From Ardenticatenales bacterium (lineage in GTDB: Bacteria > Chloroflexota > Anaerolineae > Promineifilales > Promineifilaceae), in contig JACKBM010000006.1 in the NCBI GenBank assembly GCA_020634575.1, forward strand, positions 1 to 64,000: a stretch of DNA of 64,000 bases. Reading direction: 5' to 3'. The notes beneath the pieces were generated by a model. It worked only from the letters and a program-made list of their open reading frames with translations, was not told the origin of the DNA and did not search any database. Below are positions 51,273 to 61,000 of this stretch, in pieces. The position numbers were made by a program, and so were the translations under genes. How positions within the stretch are numbered: position 1 is the stretch's first letter; every line of letters starts with the position of its first letter.

Positions 51273-52046
51273 ATGGTGAGCCAGACGCCCCTGCGCTACT
51301 TTGACCACGCCGAGCGGGCCCGGCGCTACGAACGAACCCGGCCGCAAGTACATGGGTTGGCCTTGCGCGACCTCTGGCAACAACGGGGCCAACGACCTCT
51401 TCAGCAGGCCCTGGATATTGGCTGCGGCACCGGCCATTCCCTGGCCGCATTGTCTGACCTTGCTACCCGTTGTTTGGGCTGTGATCTTTCAGCGGCCATG
51501 CTGGCGGCGGCCCCACGCGGGCTGCGCGCAAATCTGCTTCTGGCTGCTGCGGAGCAATTGCCCCTGGCCAGCGGCAGCCTGGACCTGGTCACGGCGACGA
51601 TGGTCTGGCATTGGTTGGACCAGGCGCGGGCGGGTGCAGAAATGGCCCGTCTGTTGCGGCCTGGGGGCGAAATCTGGGTCCTGAATTTCTGGTTTCCGGG
51701 CGAGCTGCCTGGCGAGCCCGCGTTTGCGGCCTGGCATCGTGATATTTACCACGGCCGCCTGCCCTCGCCGCCGCGCCGGCGCCATGCGCTGACGGAAGCC
51801 CTGGCGACGCAACCACGCCTGCAGCCTGCAGCGAGCTACGATTTCAGCTTTACGGTACCCTTTTCCGCCAAAACGCTCGGTGACTATCTGACGACCCAAT
51901 CCAATGTCGAGGCCGCGTTGCGCGCCGGCACTGCTCTGGACGAGATTGACGATTGGCTGGCGGCCCAACTGGCGCCGTTTTTCGCGGCTGAGCCGGAGCG
52001 GGCGTTTGTCTACCTGGGCCGGGCGGAAGTAGCAGTCGCGCAATGA
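51273..52046 (+). CDS. Class I SAM-dependent methyltransferase
   Basis: 257 residues. The N-terminal 'YFDHAERARRYERTRPQVH' and SAM motifs 'ALDIGCGTGHSLAALSDLA', 'CLGCDLSAAMLAAAP' and 'AAEQLPLASGSLDLVTATMVWHWLDQ' identify a methyltransf_11-type enzyme, similar to Tam/BioC-like proteins. The acceptor is unknown. It sits in a GNAT-methyltransferase-hydrolase run and is probably co-transcribed with its neighbours. Confidence 0.9.
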   Translation: MVSQTPLRYFDHAERARRYERTRPQVHGLALRDLWQQRGQRPLQQALDIGCGTGHSLAALSDLATRCLGCDLSAAMLAAAPRGLRANLLLAAAEQLPLASGSLDLVTATMVWHWLDQARAGAEMARLLRPGGEIWVLNFWFPGELPGEPAFAAWHRDIYHGRLPSPPRRRHALTEALATQPRLQPAASYDFSFTVPFSAKTLGDYLTTQSNVEAALRAGTALDEIDDWLAAQLAPFFAAEPERAFVYLGRAEVAVAQ

Positions 52047-52071
52047 AGCCAGAGGGGAATGGTGAACCGAC

Positions 52072-52974
52072 ATGTTGACGCGCGAGATCCTGTTGCAATT
52101 ACTTGGGCCGCTGCCCGTCAAAGCTGCTCCGGAGCTGGATTGGTTGGAGGCGGTTGATTGTGGCAGTTATGTCCGCCACAAGATCAGCTATGCGGCCGAG
52201 CCGGGGGAGCGGATTGAAGCCTTCCTCTGTGTGCCTTCTGTTGGCAGCGGGCCGTATCCGGCAGTCTACTGCTTCCACCAGCACGCTGGCGAGCGGTTGC
52301 TGGGCAAAAGTGAAGTAGTCGGGCTGGCGGGGGCACCGGATCAGGCGTACGCCCACGAGCTGGCGGAACGAGGCTATGTCACGCTGGCGCCGGATGCGAT
52401 CTGTTTTGAGAGCCGGGCCCGGGTTGAGGATCCAGTTGGCTATCATGTGCACGCGCTGTTCAGCCGGCTGCTGCATGGCCAGACACTGTTGGGCAAAGTG
52501 CTGTTCGATGTCTCCGCTGGCCTGGATGTTTTGATGGCGCTTCCAGCGGTCGATGGCGAGCGTCTCGGCTTTCTGGGCCATTCATACGGCGGCCGCATGG
52601 CCCTGTTTGCGCCGGTATTTGATCGGCGTATCAGGGCCGCGGTTTCCAGCTGCGGTTCGACGTCGTTTCAAGAGATGCTGGATTACGAGACCGGTGTGCA
52701 GCTGGATTTTGTTGTGCCAGGTCTGCTGGCCCATGGCGATTTGGGCGATGTTGTTCGCCTGGTTAATCCGGCCAGCCTGCTGATCCTGGGCGCCACTGAG
52801 GATAAGTGGAGTTTGGCGGTTGAGACGCTGGTGGCTTATGCGGCGCCAGCGTTCACCGAGGGAGCTTTGGCCGGAGCCGTTCTGCCCGGGCCACATCAGT
52901 TTGGGCCGGCGCTGCGGTCTGAGGCCTACGCTTTCCTTGACACGCATTTGGGCCTGGCAGCACCGGCCGGATGA
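52072..52974 (+). CDS. Alpha/beta hydrolase, dienelactone-hydrolase-like
   Basis: 300 residues. The nucleophile elbow is GHSYGG, the oxyanion region 'YPAVYCFHQHAGERLLGKSEVVGLAG', and a late 'ATEDKWS' Asp with 'GPHQFG' His complete a plausible triad. N-terminal 'ERIEAFLCVPS' matches the acetyl-xylan-esterase/dienelactone-hydrolase-like group. No signal peptide, so it is cytoplasmic. It is probably an esterase or peptidase-like hydrolase of unknown substrate. Confidence 0.88.
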   Translation: MLTREILLQLLGPLPVKAAPELDWLEAVDCGSYVRHKISYAAEPGERIEAFLCVPSVGSGPYPAVYCFHQHAGERLLGKSEVVGLAGAPDQAYAHELAERGYVTLAPDAICFESRARVEDPVGYHVHALFSRLLHGQTLLGKVLFDVSAGLDVLMALPAVDGERLGFLGHSYGGRMALFAPVFDRRIRAAVSSCGSTSFQEMLDYETGVQLDFVVPGLLAHGDLGDVVRLVNPASLLILGATEDKWSLAVETLVAYAAPAFTEGALAGAVLPGPHQFGPALRSEAYAFLDTHLGLAAPAG

Positions 52975-53044
52975 GCGGTTCCTGAATAACGGCAGATCTG
53001 GCGTCGGAAAAACCGTGCAACCGCGTTGAGTGTATTGCCGCCTA

Positions 53045-53103
53045 ACCTCCGGGAGGCCCAGTAGGCGACCGTCTCGCCAAGATCGGTAGGGCCTCCCGGA
53101 GGT
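53045..53103. terminator. 15-bp perfect inverted repeat with internal hairpin, between convergent genes
   Basis: ACCTCCGGGAGGCCC (53045-53059) and its exact complement (53089-53103) enclose a 29-nt loop that itself holds GGCGA/TCGCC (53064-53078). Each arm is also close to a palindrome (CCTCC-G-GGAGG). There is no T-run. It lies between a plus-strand hydrolase and a minus-strand EVE gene, so it may act as a bidirectional terminator or a structured dispersed element. Confidence 0.65.
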
Positions 53104-53130
53104 AGGGCGCATGGCGTTTTTTGGCGCTGA

Positions 53131-53565
53131 TCAGGTCAGGGGCACGACTATATCGACGCCCATTGCAGCGGCGATGCGGCTGAAATCAGCAGCCCCAATC
53201 TGGAAAAGGCCGCGGCGGAACGGGTAGCCCCAACGTTTTTTGTCGACGATAAATTCGAGATCGGCCAGCAGGGGGCGAATGGCTGTTTCCTGGCAGGGCA
53301 GGAAGGCGACGTCGCGGCGGAATGGCTTGAAGGTTGGGTTCATCTCGACCTGGTAGGGGACGTCGTCACTGATGGTGCCGATGGCGGTGAAGCTTTGCAG
53401 TGGGTCGCCGTCGCGGAACTGGGTGCGAGGCGAATAGAAGACAAGCCAATCACCACGCTGCATACGGCGCAGATTGTGCGGGCTGCCGTGGTTGGCCTGG
53501 GTGAAGCCGCCGGCGACGCCGAGGCGGACATGGTCACGTGAGACAGTATTAAGCCAATAATTCAT
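53131..53565 (-). CDS. EVE-domain protein
   Basis: 144 residues forming a single EVE (PUA-like) fold: 'YWLNTVSRDHVRLGVAGGFTQANHG', 'MQRGDWLVFYSPRTQFRDGDPLQSFTAIGTISDDVPYQVE' and 'FIVDKKRWGYPFRRGLFQIGAADFSRIAAAMG'. EVE domains are thought to bind modified bases in DNA or RNA. It is divergently placed from a MarR gene and shares with it a 116-bp region holding three operators. Confidence 0.92.
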   Translation of the reverse strand: MNYWLNTVSRDHVRLGVAGGFTQANHGSPHNLRRMQRGDWLVFYSPRTQFRDGDPLQSFTAIGTISDDVPYQVEMNPTFKPFRRDVAFLPCQETAIRPLLADLEFIVDKKRWGYPFRRGLFQIGAADFSRIAAAMGVDIVVPLT

Positions 53566-53606
53566 CTGATTTGCCCTTTTCCCTGCTTATGCCTTATGAT
53601 CAACTT

Positions 53607-53657
53607 ATCAGGATGCTGATTATTATCAGCTTGCTGATATAATATCAGTATGCTGAT
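53607..53657. promoter_or_regulatory. Three MarR-type operators with extended -10 promoter
   Basis: ATCAG-N4-CTGAT dyads occur at 53607-53620 (GATG spacer), 53625-53638 (CTTG) and 53644-53657 (TATG), 18 and 19 bp apart, each with AT-rich flanks (TTATCAG...CTGATAA). A TG-A-TATAAT extended -10 (53635-53643) lies between operators 2 and 3, pointing at the MarR gene. The divergent EVE gene could be controlled by the same sites. Confidence 0.75.
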
Positions 53658-53681
53658 AAGTAGTCAACTGGAAGAATAGCT

Positions 53682-54116
53682 ATGGATGAAATAGGTTACC
53701 TAATCAAACGCGCTCAACATGCCTTACGCCTGACAATTGACAACGCCCTGGCGGCGTTGGGGCTGACCCTGCCACAGTACATTGCGCTGGTGCACATTCA
53801 AAATGAAGCGGGTATCTCCAATGCGGAGCTGGCCAGGCGGGCGTTTGTGACGCCGCAGACGATGCATCGGGTGGTCACAGGGCTGGCGGAGCGGGGTTTG
53901 CTGGCCATTGAGTCCCATCCGCAATTGGAGCGGGTCAAGCAGATTTTTGTGACGGCTACGGGGCAGGCGTTGCTGGCGGCCTCGGCCGAGATCATGGCGG
54001 CGGCCGAGGCGGCGCCCCTGGCGGCGTTTTCGGAGGCGGAACAGGAGACATTTCGTGCTATGCTAGAGCGATATCTGTCCGCATTGGCGACAGGAAGTGA
54101 GGATGACGATGTTTGA
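53682..54116 (+). CDS. MarR-family transcriptional regulator
   Basis: 144 residues. Winged-helix core 'EAGISNAELARRAFVTPQTMHRVVTGLAERGLLAIE', wing 'RVKQIFVTATGQALLAASAEIM' and dimerising end helices are typical of MarR. It presumably binds the three dyads just upstream and represses itself. Its 3' end overlaps the start of the LarA-like gene, so both are in the regulated unit. Confidence 0.93.
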   Translation: MDEIGYLIKRAQHALRLTIDNALAALGLTLPQYIALVHIQNEAGISNAELARRAFVTPQTMHRVVTGLAERGLLAIESHPQLERVKQIFVTATGQALLAASAEIMAAAEAAPLAAFSEAEQETFRAMLERYLSALATGSEDDDV

Positions 54117-55419
54117 GAATCTCGACATTCAAATTGCCGGCGGCCTGGATTTTGCCTTGCCGCAGATGGCGCCGGTCCAGCAACGTTTCACCAGCCGGCC
54201 GGTCGCCGATATCCCGGCGGCGGTGGCGGCGCAGATTAACCGGCCGGAAATTGCCGCCACCATCAAACCCGGCGCCCGCATCGCCATCGGCGTGGGTAGC
54301 CGCGGCGTGGCCAACCTGGCTGAGATCACCCGGGCTACTGTGGCCGCCGTTCGGCGGCTGGGCGGCGACCCGTTTATCTTCCCGGCCATGGGCAGCCACG
54401 GCGGCGCCACCGCTGAAGGCCAGGCCGGCGTTTTGGCTGGCTACGGCGTGACTGAAGCGGGTGTTGGCGCCCCCATTCGGGCGACGATGGATACGGTCCT
54501 GGTCACCACCATGGCGGATGACACCCGGCTCTTCATGGACAAATACGCCCACGAGGCCGATGGCGTCGTTCTCATCAACCGGATCAAGCCTCACACCGAT
54601 TTTAAGGGGGCGATTGAGAGCGGCATCATCAAAATGTTGATTATCGGCATGGGCAAGATCCAGGGGGCCTCGGTGATGCACCGGGAGCATGGCATGGTCC
54701 ATTTTGCCGAGGCACTGCCGCCCGCAGCAACGGCGCTGCTGCCGGAGATCAATTTCCTGTTTGGCCTGGGGCTGGTTGAGGATGGCTACGAAAATACGGC
54801 CATTATCGAGGCGATTACTGGTGATCAGCTTCATCAGCGCGAGGTGGAACTGCAAGCTGAGGCCAAGCAACTGATGGCGCGTCTGCCCTTTCCTGAGATC
54901 GATGTGCTGATTATCGAGCGGATCGGCAAGGATATCAGCGGGGCGGGCATGGACCCGAACGTGATCGGCCGGGGCAGCCGGGCCTCTTTTGGCTTCACCG
55001 CGCCAGCCATTACCAAAATCGTGGCCCTGGATCTGACCGAAAAGACGAAGGGTAATGCCTGCGGCATTGGGCTGGCGGACGTGACCACGGCCCATCTATT
55101 TAACCAGATCGATTGGGAATACACCTACGCCAACGTCATCGCCTCGGCCTATTTGGATGCGGGCGCCATTCCGCTGGTCATGACGACGGAAGCGGCGGCG
55201 ATCCGGCTGGCCGTGGCCACCGTCACCCGGGTCAAGTGGGCAGACCTGCGCATAGTTCACATCCGCGATACCCTGACCCTGGACCAGATGGCCGTTTCCG
55301 CGGCGCTTTTGCCCCAGGTGGCTGCTGCTGAGCAGCTGACTCAGACCGGTCCCTTAGCCGATATGCAGTTTCAGGCGGATGGGCGGCTGGTGCCGTTGCA
55401 TAGTGCCGTAACTGTTTGA
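54103..55419 (+). CDS. LarA-like (DUF2088, lactate-racemase-domain) protein
   Basis: About 438 residues; the start may be 54103 or 54109, both inside the MarR 3' end. 'ARIAIGVGSRGVANLAEITRATVAAVRRLGGDPFIFPAMGSHGGATAEGQ' is the LarA-like N-terminal Rossmann region. 'RIKPHTDFKGAIESGIIKMLIIGMGK' and 'MHREHGM' follow. His and Lys are present at plausible places, but the GGRKS segment of nickel-pincer lactate racemase is absent. It is therefore a racemase/epimerase homologue of unknown substrate, expressed under MarR control. Confidence 0.82.
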   Translation: MTMFENLDIQIAGGLDFALPQMAPVQQRFTSRPVADIPAAVAAQINRPEIAATIKPGARIAIGVGSRGVANLAEITRATVAAVRRLGGDPFIFPAMGSHGGATAEGQAGVLAGYGVTEAGVGAPIRATMDTVLVTTMADDTRLFMDKYAHEADGVVLINRIKPHTDFKGAIESGIIKMLIIGMGKIQGASVMHREHGMVHFAEALPPAATALLPEINFLFGLGLVEDGYENTAIIEAITGDQLHQREVELQAEAKQLMARLPFPEIDVLIIERIGKDISGAGMDPNVIGRGSRASFGFTAPAITKIVALDLTEKTKGNACGIGLADVTTAHLFNQIDWEYTYANVIASAYLDAGAIPLVMTTEAAAIRLAVATVTRVKWADLRIVHIRDTLTLDQMAVSAALLPQVAAAEQLTQTGPLADMQFQADGRLVPLHSAVTV

Positions 55420-55508
55420 GTCTGGCCTCGCGCCCGGACGGTTCATGCAACACGAGCAGTTGCCCCGCCGTATTGTGAACGGTGCAATTAGTCAGGAGGC
55501 AGAATCAG

Positions 55509-56027
55509 ATGGTGGCGGCAAAACGATGGCACAAGATGCAGAGACGAATTGAAGAAAAAGGTCAGGCGGCCTTCGGGGTAATCTTGCTCTTTTTGTTGTT
55601 CTTCAGCCGGGTGCTTTCATTTCGCCTTGTCTTTATCCTGGCGGTCTTGGGCGGGTTGCTGATCTGGCTCATTGTGTCGTCAATGCGCCCGTATTATGCC
55701 GATCGTCTGGAGCGGGTTTTCCTGGTGGAGCAACGCTATGGGCAGCAAATTGTGGCTGGCGTATTGGGGCAGAAGGGTTTACCTTATGAGCGGCAGGTGG
55801 ATGGGCAACGGATTCGCTTTGTACTTAGCGATCAGGCTGAACCATTGGTGGTGCATGTGGAGCCAACCCGGCTCGCCAATCGCAGTCTGTTTAAGTCGGC
55901 GCCAGGGGATGCTTGCCGGGTGAGTTTGCATCCGGTTAACGCCGAGACCCAACCGCTGGTCGAAAGCTTGCAGGCGAAGATCGACGAGGCGTTTTTGCCG
56001 CGTGGGTTGCCGCCGGCAACTGCATAG
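55509..56027 (+). CDS. Membrane-anchored protein of unknown function
   Basis: About 172 residues from MVAAKRWHKMQRRIEEKGQA, with GGAGG 9 nt upstream. A basic N-terminus precedes two close TM helices ('AAFGVILLFLLFFSRVL' and 'LVFILAVLGGLLIWLIVSS'). The ~110-residue soluble part is predicted cytoplasmic ('LERVFLVEQRYGQQIVAGVLGQKGL'). I do not recognise the family. It is downstream of the LarA-like gene by about 90 bp, on the same strand. Confidence 0.7.
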   Translation: MVAAKRWHKMQRRIEEKGQAAFGVILLFLLFFSRVLSFRLVFILAVLGGLLIWLIVSSMRPYYADRLERVFLVEQRYGQQIVAGVLGQKGLPYERQVDGQRIRFVLSDQAEPLVVHVEPTRLANRSLFKSAPGDACRVSLHPVNAETQPLVESLQAKIDEAFLPRGLPPATA

Positions 56028-56056
56028 GTTGTTCCGAGGAGCACAGAGATCGATTT

Positions 56057-56734
56057 ATGGCCAAGCCGAAAGATCAGCGTGAGGGCGACGCCCAGTTTGC
56101 CCGGGTCCTTGCCCTGGCGGAAGCCGCAGAACCGGCCGGTCCCCCCGACCACAGCCGCACTCGCCCCCGCCCTGGCATAACCAACCCTCGCACCGAGCCG
56201 CCCGCCAACGAGCTGCGCATGATGAAGAAGTTTCGCTTCCAGCTCCTGCATCGCTGGCTGACGGATCATGTGGAGCCTTGCCGGGCGGCGGATGTGGGCG
56301 GCGGCAAAGGGCTGCTGGCCTACCTGCTGCAAGAAAGCGGCTGGTCGACGACCGTGGTTGATCCAATCTCCCAAACCTTGCCGGACAAATACAAGGATCT
56401 GACCAGCAAGCGGCAGATTCGCCTGGGCGCCGAGGAACAGGTGCCCCGCCTGGATCAGCCGTTCAGCCCGGAGCTGGCCCAGGATTTTGATCTGCTGATC
56501 GCGCTGCACGCCCATGGCTGCAATCTACAGATGGTGGACGCCGCGCAGGAGCATGGCGCTGATCTTTTGCTGCTGCCCTGTTGCGTTATCGGCGAACCAA
56601 CGGTGCCGCCGCCGGGCGTGACCTGGATCGAGTGGGTGGTGCAGTATGTGTTGGCGCGCGGCTTCCAGGTGACGCCGTTCCGCCTCAACTTTAAGGGGCA
56701 GAACATCGGTATTTACGCCCGTCACCTGGGCTGA
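56057..56734 (+). CDS. Methyltransferase-like protein (METTL25/Methyltransf_32-like)
   Basis: 225 residues. After a Pro/Arg-rich N-terminus ('GPPDHSRTRPRPGITNPRTEPPANE') comes 'AADVGGGKGLLAYLLQESGWSTTVVDP', a SAM-type glycine loop, then 'FDLLIALHAHGCNLQMVDAAQEHGADLLLLPCCVIG'. The 'ALHA-G-N' block resembles the 'ALHACG' motif of that methyltransferase group. The substrate could be RNA or protein. It is convergent with the P450 gene, 4 bp away. Confidence 0.72.
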   Translation: MAKPKDQREGDAQFARVLALAEAAEPAGPPDHSRTRPRPGITNPRTEPPANELRMMKKFRFQLLHRWLTDHVEPCRAADVGGGKGLLAYLLQESGWSTTVVDPISQTLPDKYKDLTSKRQIRLGAEEQVPRLDQPFSPELAQDFDLLIALHAHGCNLQMVDAAQEHGADLLLLPCCVIGEPTVPPPGVTWIEWVVQYVLARGFQVTPFRLNFKGQNIGIYARHLG

Positions 56735-56738
56735 GCCG

Positions 56739-57971
56739 TTACCAGCGCACCATCAGTTTCTGCGGGCCGCGAAAGGAGATATTGGGCACGTAGCGGATGG
56801 GTTGGTCGGGGACCAGGCTCAGGTTGGGGAACCGGCCGGTCAATTCCTCAAACAATATCGCCATCTCCAGCCGGGCCAGCGGCGCTCCCACGCAGTAATG
56901 AATCCCATATCCAAAGGCAAGATGCTCTTTTAGATTGGCCCGGCCGACGTCTATTTTGTCAGGCTCGGGGAAGATGGCCGGGTCCCGGTTGGCCGCGTTG
57001 AGCATAAGCAGGAGGTTGGCACCGGCCGGTAAGTCCACCCCAGCAACGGTAACCGGCCGGCGCACCAGCCGCCGCCAGGCGTTTACCGAGGGGTCAAAGC
57101 GCAACATCTCTTCAACCGCCGCCGCGATCAGCTCGGGCTCCTGGCAGAGGCGCGCCCATTCGCCGGGCTGGCTGAGCCAGTGCAGCAAGCCATTGGTGAT
57201 TTGCGACGTGGTGGTTTCGTGGCCGGCCACCAGCAGCGTGATCATACAGCTGGCAATTTCGTTCAGCGTCAGGACTGCGTCATCGCCAGCGCGCAATCGG
57301 ATCAGGTCGCTGGTGAGATCATCAGTGGGGTTGGCGGCCTTCGCGGCCACCAGGTTGACGACGTAGCGCCAGAACGGGACCAGGTTGCCGGTCATGGCAA
57401 TCTGCTCTTCGGCTGTCGGCCGGCCGTAATACAGCTTAATCCGGTTGCCCGCCCACGCTTTGACCTGGGGCACATCTGCCGCGGGCACGCCCAAAACATG
57501 AAACAGGACCTGGGCCGGGAACTCATAGGTCAGCGCCGCCACGATGTCGACTTCACCCAGCTCGGCGAACCGCGCGATGAACTGTCGCGCCACATCCCGA
57601 ATGGCCGGGGCAAAATGCGCCATGCGGCGCGGCGTGAACAGCTTGTTGACCAGGGCCCGGATGCGCGTATGTTTAGGCGGCACATTGTTGGAGAGGACCG
57701 GCTCCGGCGTGTAGTTGCCGGCCGCCAGCAGCGCCCGAACCTCGTCCGAAAAGGGGACAATGGGGGTGATGGTGTTTTCCGCGGTGAAGGTCTCATGGTC
57801 GCGAAAAATCGCCTTAATTTCCTCGTGGCGAGTAACGACCCAGTAGCCGATGTCCGGGCTATAGAAAATCGGTTCTTCGGCCTGGGCGGCGGCCAGCAGG
57901 GGAAAGGGGTTTGTCAAATCCAGCGGATCAAACTCGGCGCTGAAATCATGGAAGGGACAGACAGCGGTCAT
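56739..57971 (-). CDS. Cytochrome P450
   Basis: 410 residues, soluble bacterial P450. Oxygen-binding I-helix AGHETT (249-254), K-helix ExxR (Glu288-Arg291) and heme loop FGYGIHYCVG (353-362, thiolate Cys360) are all intact. 'HTRIRALVNKLFTPRRM' is the conserved C-helix. It hydroxylates an unknown substrate and needs ferredoxin/reductase partners, none of which are encoded in this window. It sits just upstream of the kinase-TPR gene end (67 bp). Confidence 0.95.
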   Translation of the reverse strand: MTAVCPFHDFSAEFDPLDLTNPFPLLAAAQAEEPIFYSPDIGYWVVTRHEEIKAIFRDHETFTAENTITPIVPFSDEVRALLAAGNYTPEPVLSNNVPPKHTRIRALVNKLFTPRRMAHFAPAIRDVARQFIARFAELGEVDIVAALTYEFPAQVLFHVLGVPAADVPQVKAWAGNRIKLYYGRPTAEEQIAMTGNLVPFWRYVVNLVAAKAANPTDDLTSDLIRLRAGDDAVLTLNEIASCMITLLVAGHETTTSQITNGLLHWLSQPGEWARLCQEPELIAAAVEEMLRFDPSVNAWRRLVRRPVTVAGVDLPAGANLLLMLNAANRDPAIFPEPDKIDVGRANLKEHLAFGYGIHYCVGAPLARLEMAILFEELTGRFPNLSLVPDQPIRYVPNISFRGPQKLMVRW

Positions 57972-58037
57972 GGCGTATCCTGGCTTGTGGTTAGTTGCTG
58001 GCTGAATGATAGGGAATAGTGGCGCGAAAGGCGAATG

Positions 58038-61000
58038 TCAGACGGTGTCCGGTAGTTGGGCGTACAGGGCTGCGATGCCGTTATACTCTTCCACCTGAGC
58101 CAGGGCCTGCAAAACTTCTGGCTCCGTCTCCTGGCTGATGAACTCCTGGTAAACCCGGTAGGTATTGGCAATCAGCTCGAACCGGCGCGGGTGATTTAGC
58201 CATTGCAGGGCGCGCAAGAAATGCCAGGGAACCAGATAGCGTTCGTGCACCCGTTCAAAGGTGGGGTCTTGCTCATGGTAGGCCAGGTAGTTTTCGACCA
58301 GTGCGGCGACGGCGACGGTATCCTGCTGATTGATGGCGACACAGACGGCAAAGGCATCAGCCACAATGGTGAGCTGCGGCAGGGCCATCTCGGCGGCAAT
58401 TTCCCGGCCTGCCTGAATGGATTGGGCCGCGGTAGCCAGGTCGCCGCGCTTCCAGGCCAGGTAGCCCAGGTACATTAGGCAACTGCTTTCGATGAGGCGG
58501 AAGCGCGTTGCCCGGCTGAGGGTCAGCCCTTTTTGCAGGAACAGAGCGGCATCAGCCAGCCGATTCGCTTGCAGGGCGCAGCCCCCCATGTTGTGCCAGA
58601 CAAAAAGCTCGGTCTGCCGGTCGCCGGCTTCCTGGGCGAGCTGCAGGGCGGCCTGGTAATGATGGTGCGCTGCTTCGTGCCGGCCCTGGTAGACATAGAG
58701 CCGCCCCATATTGATATGAGCGGAGTGAATCGCCTCGGAACGGTCGCCGATACGTTCGCTGATGGCCAGACTTTGCCGGTACATCGTTTGGGCATTCTGG
58801 ATTTCATGACGCAGGACGGCGATGTTGGCCAGCAGTGAGAGCATGGTGCTTTCTTTGGCCGGCAGCGACAAGTCGCGGGCCAATTGTAGCCCCAGGGCCA
58901 GATGTTCCTGGGCCTGGTCGATCTCCCCCAGACGAAAATAGACCCGGCCCAGCATCGCTTCCGCCTCATAGATCATCTGGCCATGGTCTGCCTGGCGCGC
59001 CAGCCGGAGAAGCGACTGGCCAAATTGCAGGGCGTCCTGATACTCGCTGACATGAAATGCATAACGGGCTCGCTTGAACAGATAACGCAGCTGATGGCTG
59101 ATTGACTGCAGCGACTCAACCAGAACCTGCAACGTCACCAGATCAGCCAGGCGTTGTTCCTGTTCGCCAATATGACCTAACACGGTTTCGCGCCGATCGA
59201 TGATTTCAAAGCGAACAGCGTAGTCAGCGGCCGGTGTCAGCACCAGGGCCCGGTTCAGGTGGCTGAGCGCTTCCTGGCTGGCATAACGGCGCTCTGCTTC
59301 CTGGCCCGCCAGCATGGCATAATGCCGCTCTTTGGCCAGTTCACCTTTCTGACGCCAATGATAGCTAAGGCGGGCCGCCTGGCCTGGATCGTCCGGATGA
59401 AGCTGCTCAATGGCCTGGGCCACTTCGCCATGCAGCTGGCTCAGCGCGTCGCTGCTCAGGGTAGCCAGTAAGCCGTCGCGTATTTTGCCGTGGCTGAATT
59501 GCCAGCCATCATCGCGGATTTCGAGGATAGCGGCTTCGGCGCAGAGGGGCAGCCACCAATCAGGCAGATCGAGATCGGGGGCCAGCTGTTCGAGCAACGG
59601 CAGTTCCAGTTCACGGCCGGCGATCGCTGCTTTGATCAACAACGCTCTGGCGGGCGCTGGCAGCCGCTGCAACCGGCCGGTGACAATATCCTGAATCCCA
59701 TTGGGCAGAACCTTTTCCGGCAATCTCAGCTGGCTGATGCGGCCCAGTTGGCCGGCCTGGGTTGCCAGATGGCGGACCACCTCAACGGCGAAGAAGGCAT
59801 TGCCTTCGGTTTCACGCTGCAGCAGCGCCTGCAGGGCAGTATCCTGGCCGGCTTCACCAAGCATCGCCACGCTCAGGTCGCGCATTTCAGCGGCTGAGAG
59901 CCTTGGCAGGGCCAGGTGGGTCATGTCGGGCAAGCGGGCCGGCAAGTCGGCTCGCTGGTCACTGCGGTAGCTGCCCAGAATGAGCAGCTTCTGGCCCGGT
60001 AGCCGGCGGAGCAGATGGTCAAGCGGCAGCAAGCCGTCGCCGGCAAAGTGCAGATCCTCCAGGATCAATAGCAGAGGCCGATCGGCCTGGGCAACTAGCT
60101 GGGCCAATGTGGTGAAAAGCCGCAACCGGGCCCCTTCGTCATCCAACAGTGGGGCCGGGGGAATGGGGCGGCCCAGAAAATCCGCAATGTCGGGCAGAAT
60201 AGTGGCCAAAATACTGGCTGTCAGATCATCAATAGCTGGCAGTGTCGCCACCAGGTACCGCACTGGCTCGCGCCAAAGTTGATAAGGTTGACCCAGGTTG
60301 CCGTCTGCGCCCTGGCCGCGCAGCACCTGAAAGCCCTGTACCAGCGCCTGAATCCTCAGCTCATCAAGCAGCCGGCTTTTGCCGACGCCGCTTTCGCCAC
60401 CAACGAGCCAGGCAGAGCCGTGGCCAACGGCCGCTTGCGTCAGTCCACTCATGAGCCGGCTCAACTCCTGCTTACGGCCGACAAATTTAGCGGCCTGAAG
60501 GTAACTTTCGCGGATAGCGACGGATTCGACCGACAACGCCTGGCCCAGCGCTGTGCCCAGGTGATCCAGGGCGGCGAGGGCATCATGAAAGCGGCTGGCT
60601 GCTGTTTTGGCCAGCAACTGGCGCAGAAATGGCCTGAGGTGTGGTTCGATGGGGCTGTAGTCTGGCTCGGCCAGTTCGACGCGATCCAGAAAGTCATGAT
60701 CAAAGGGCGCGAAGGGGTGCCTGCCAGCCAGAAGCTGATAGCTGAGGATACCTGCCGCAAACAGATCGCTGGCGATGGTTGTATGGCCGCCGGCAATCAG
60801 CTCCGGCGCCAAATAAAGGGGCGTGCCAGTTGAGCCGCTCTGGATGCTGTCAGCTGCCGAAAGCCCAAAATCCAGCAATTGTATCTGGCCATGCTGTACC
60901 ATGATGTTGTCCGGCTTGAGATCGCGATGGAGGATGCCGTGGCGATGCAAATAAGCCAGGGCCTGAAGAAGTTGCTGAATCAATGTGACCTGGGTTTCCA

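Noticed and set aside
54058..55095. 345-codon minus-strand frame opposite the LarA-like gene
   Set aside because: No family resemblance, whereas the sense protein is clearly LarA-like.
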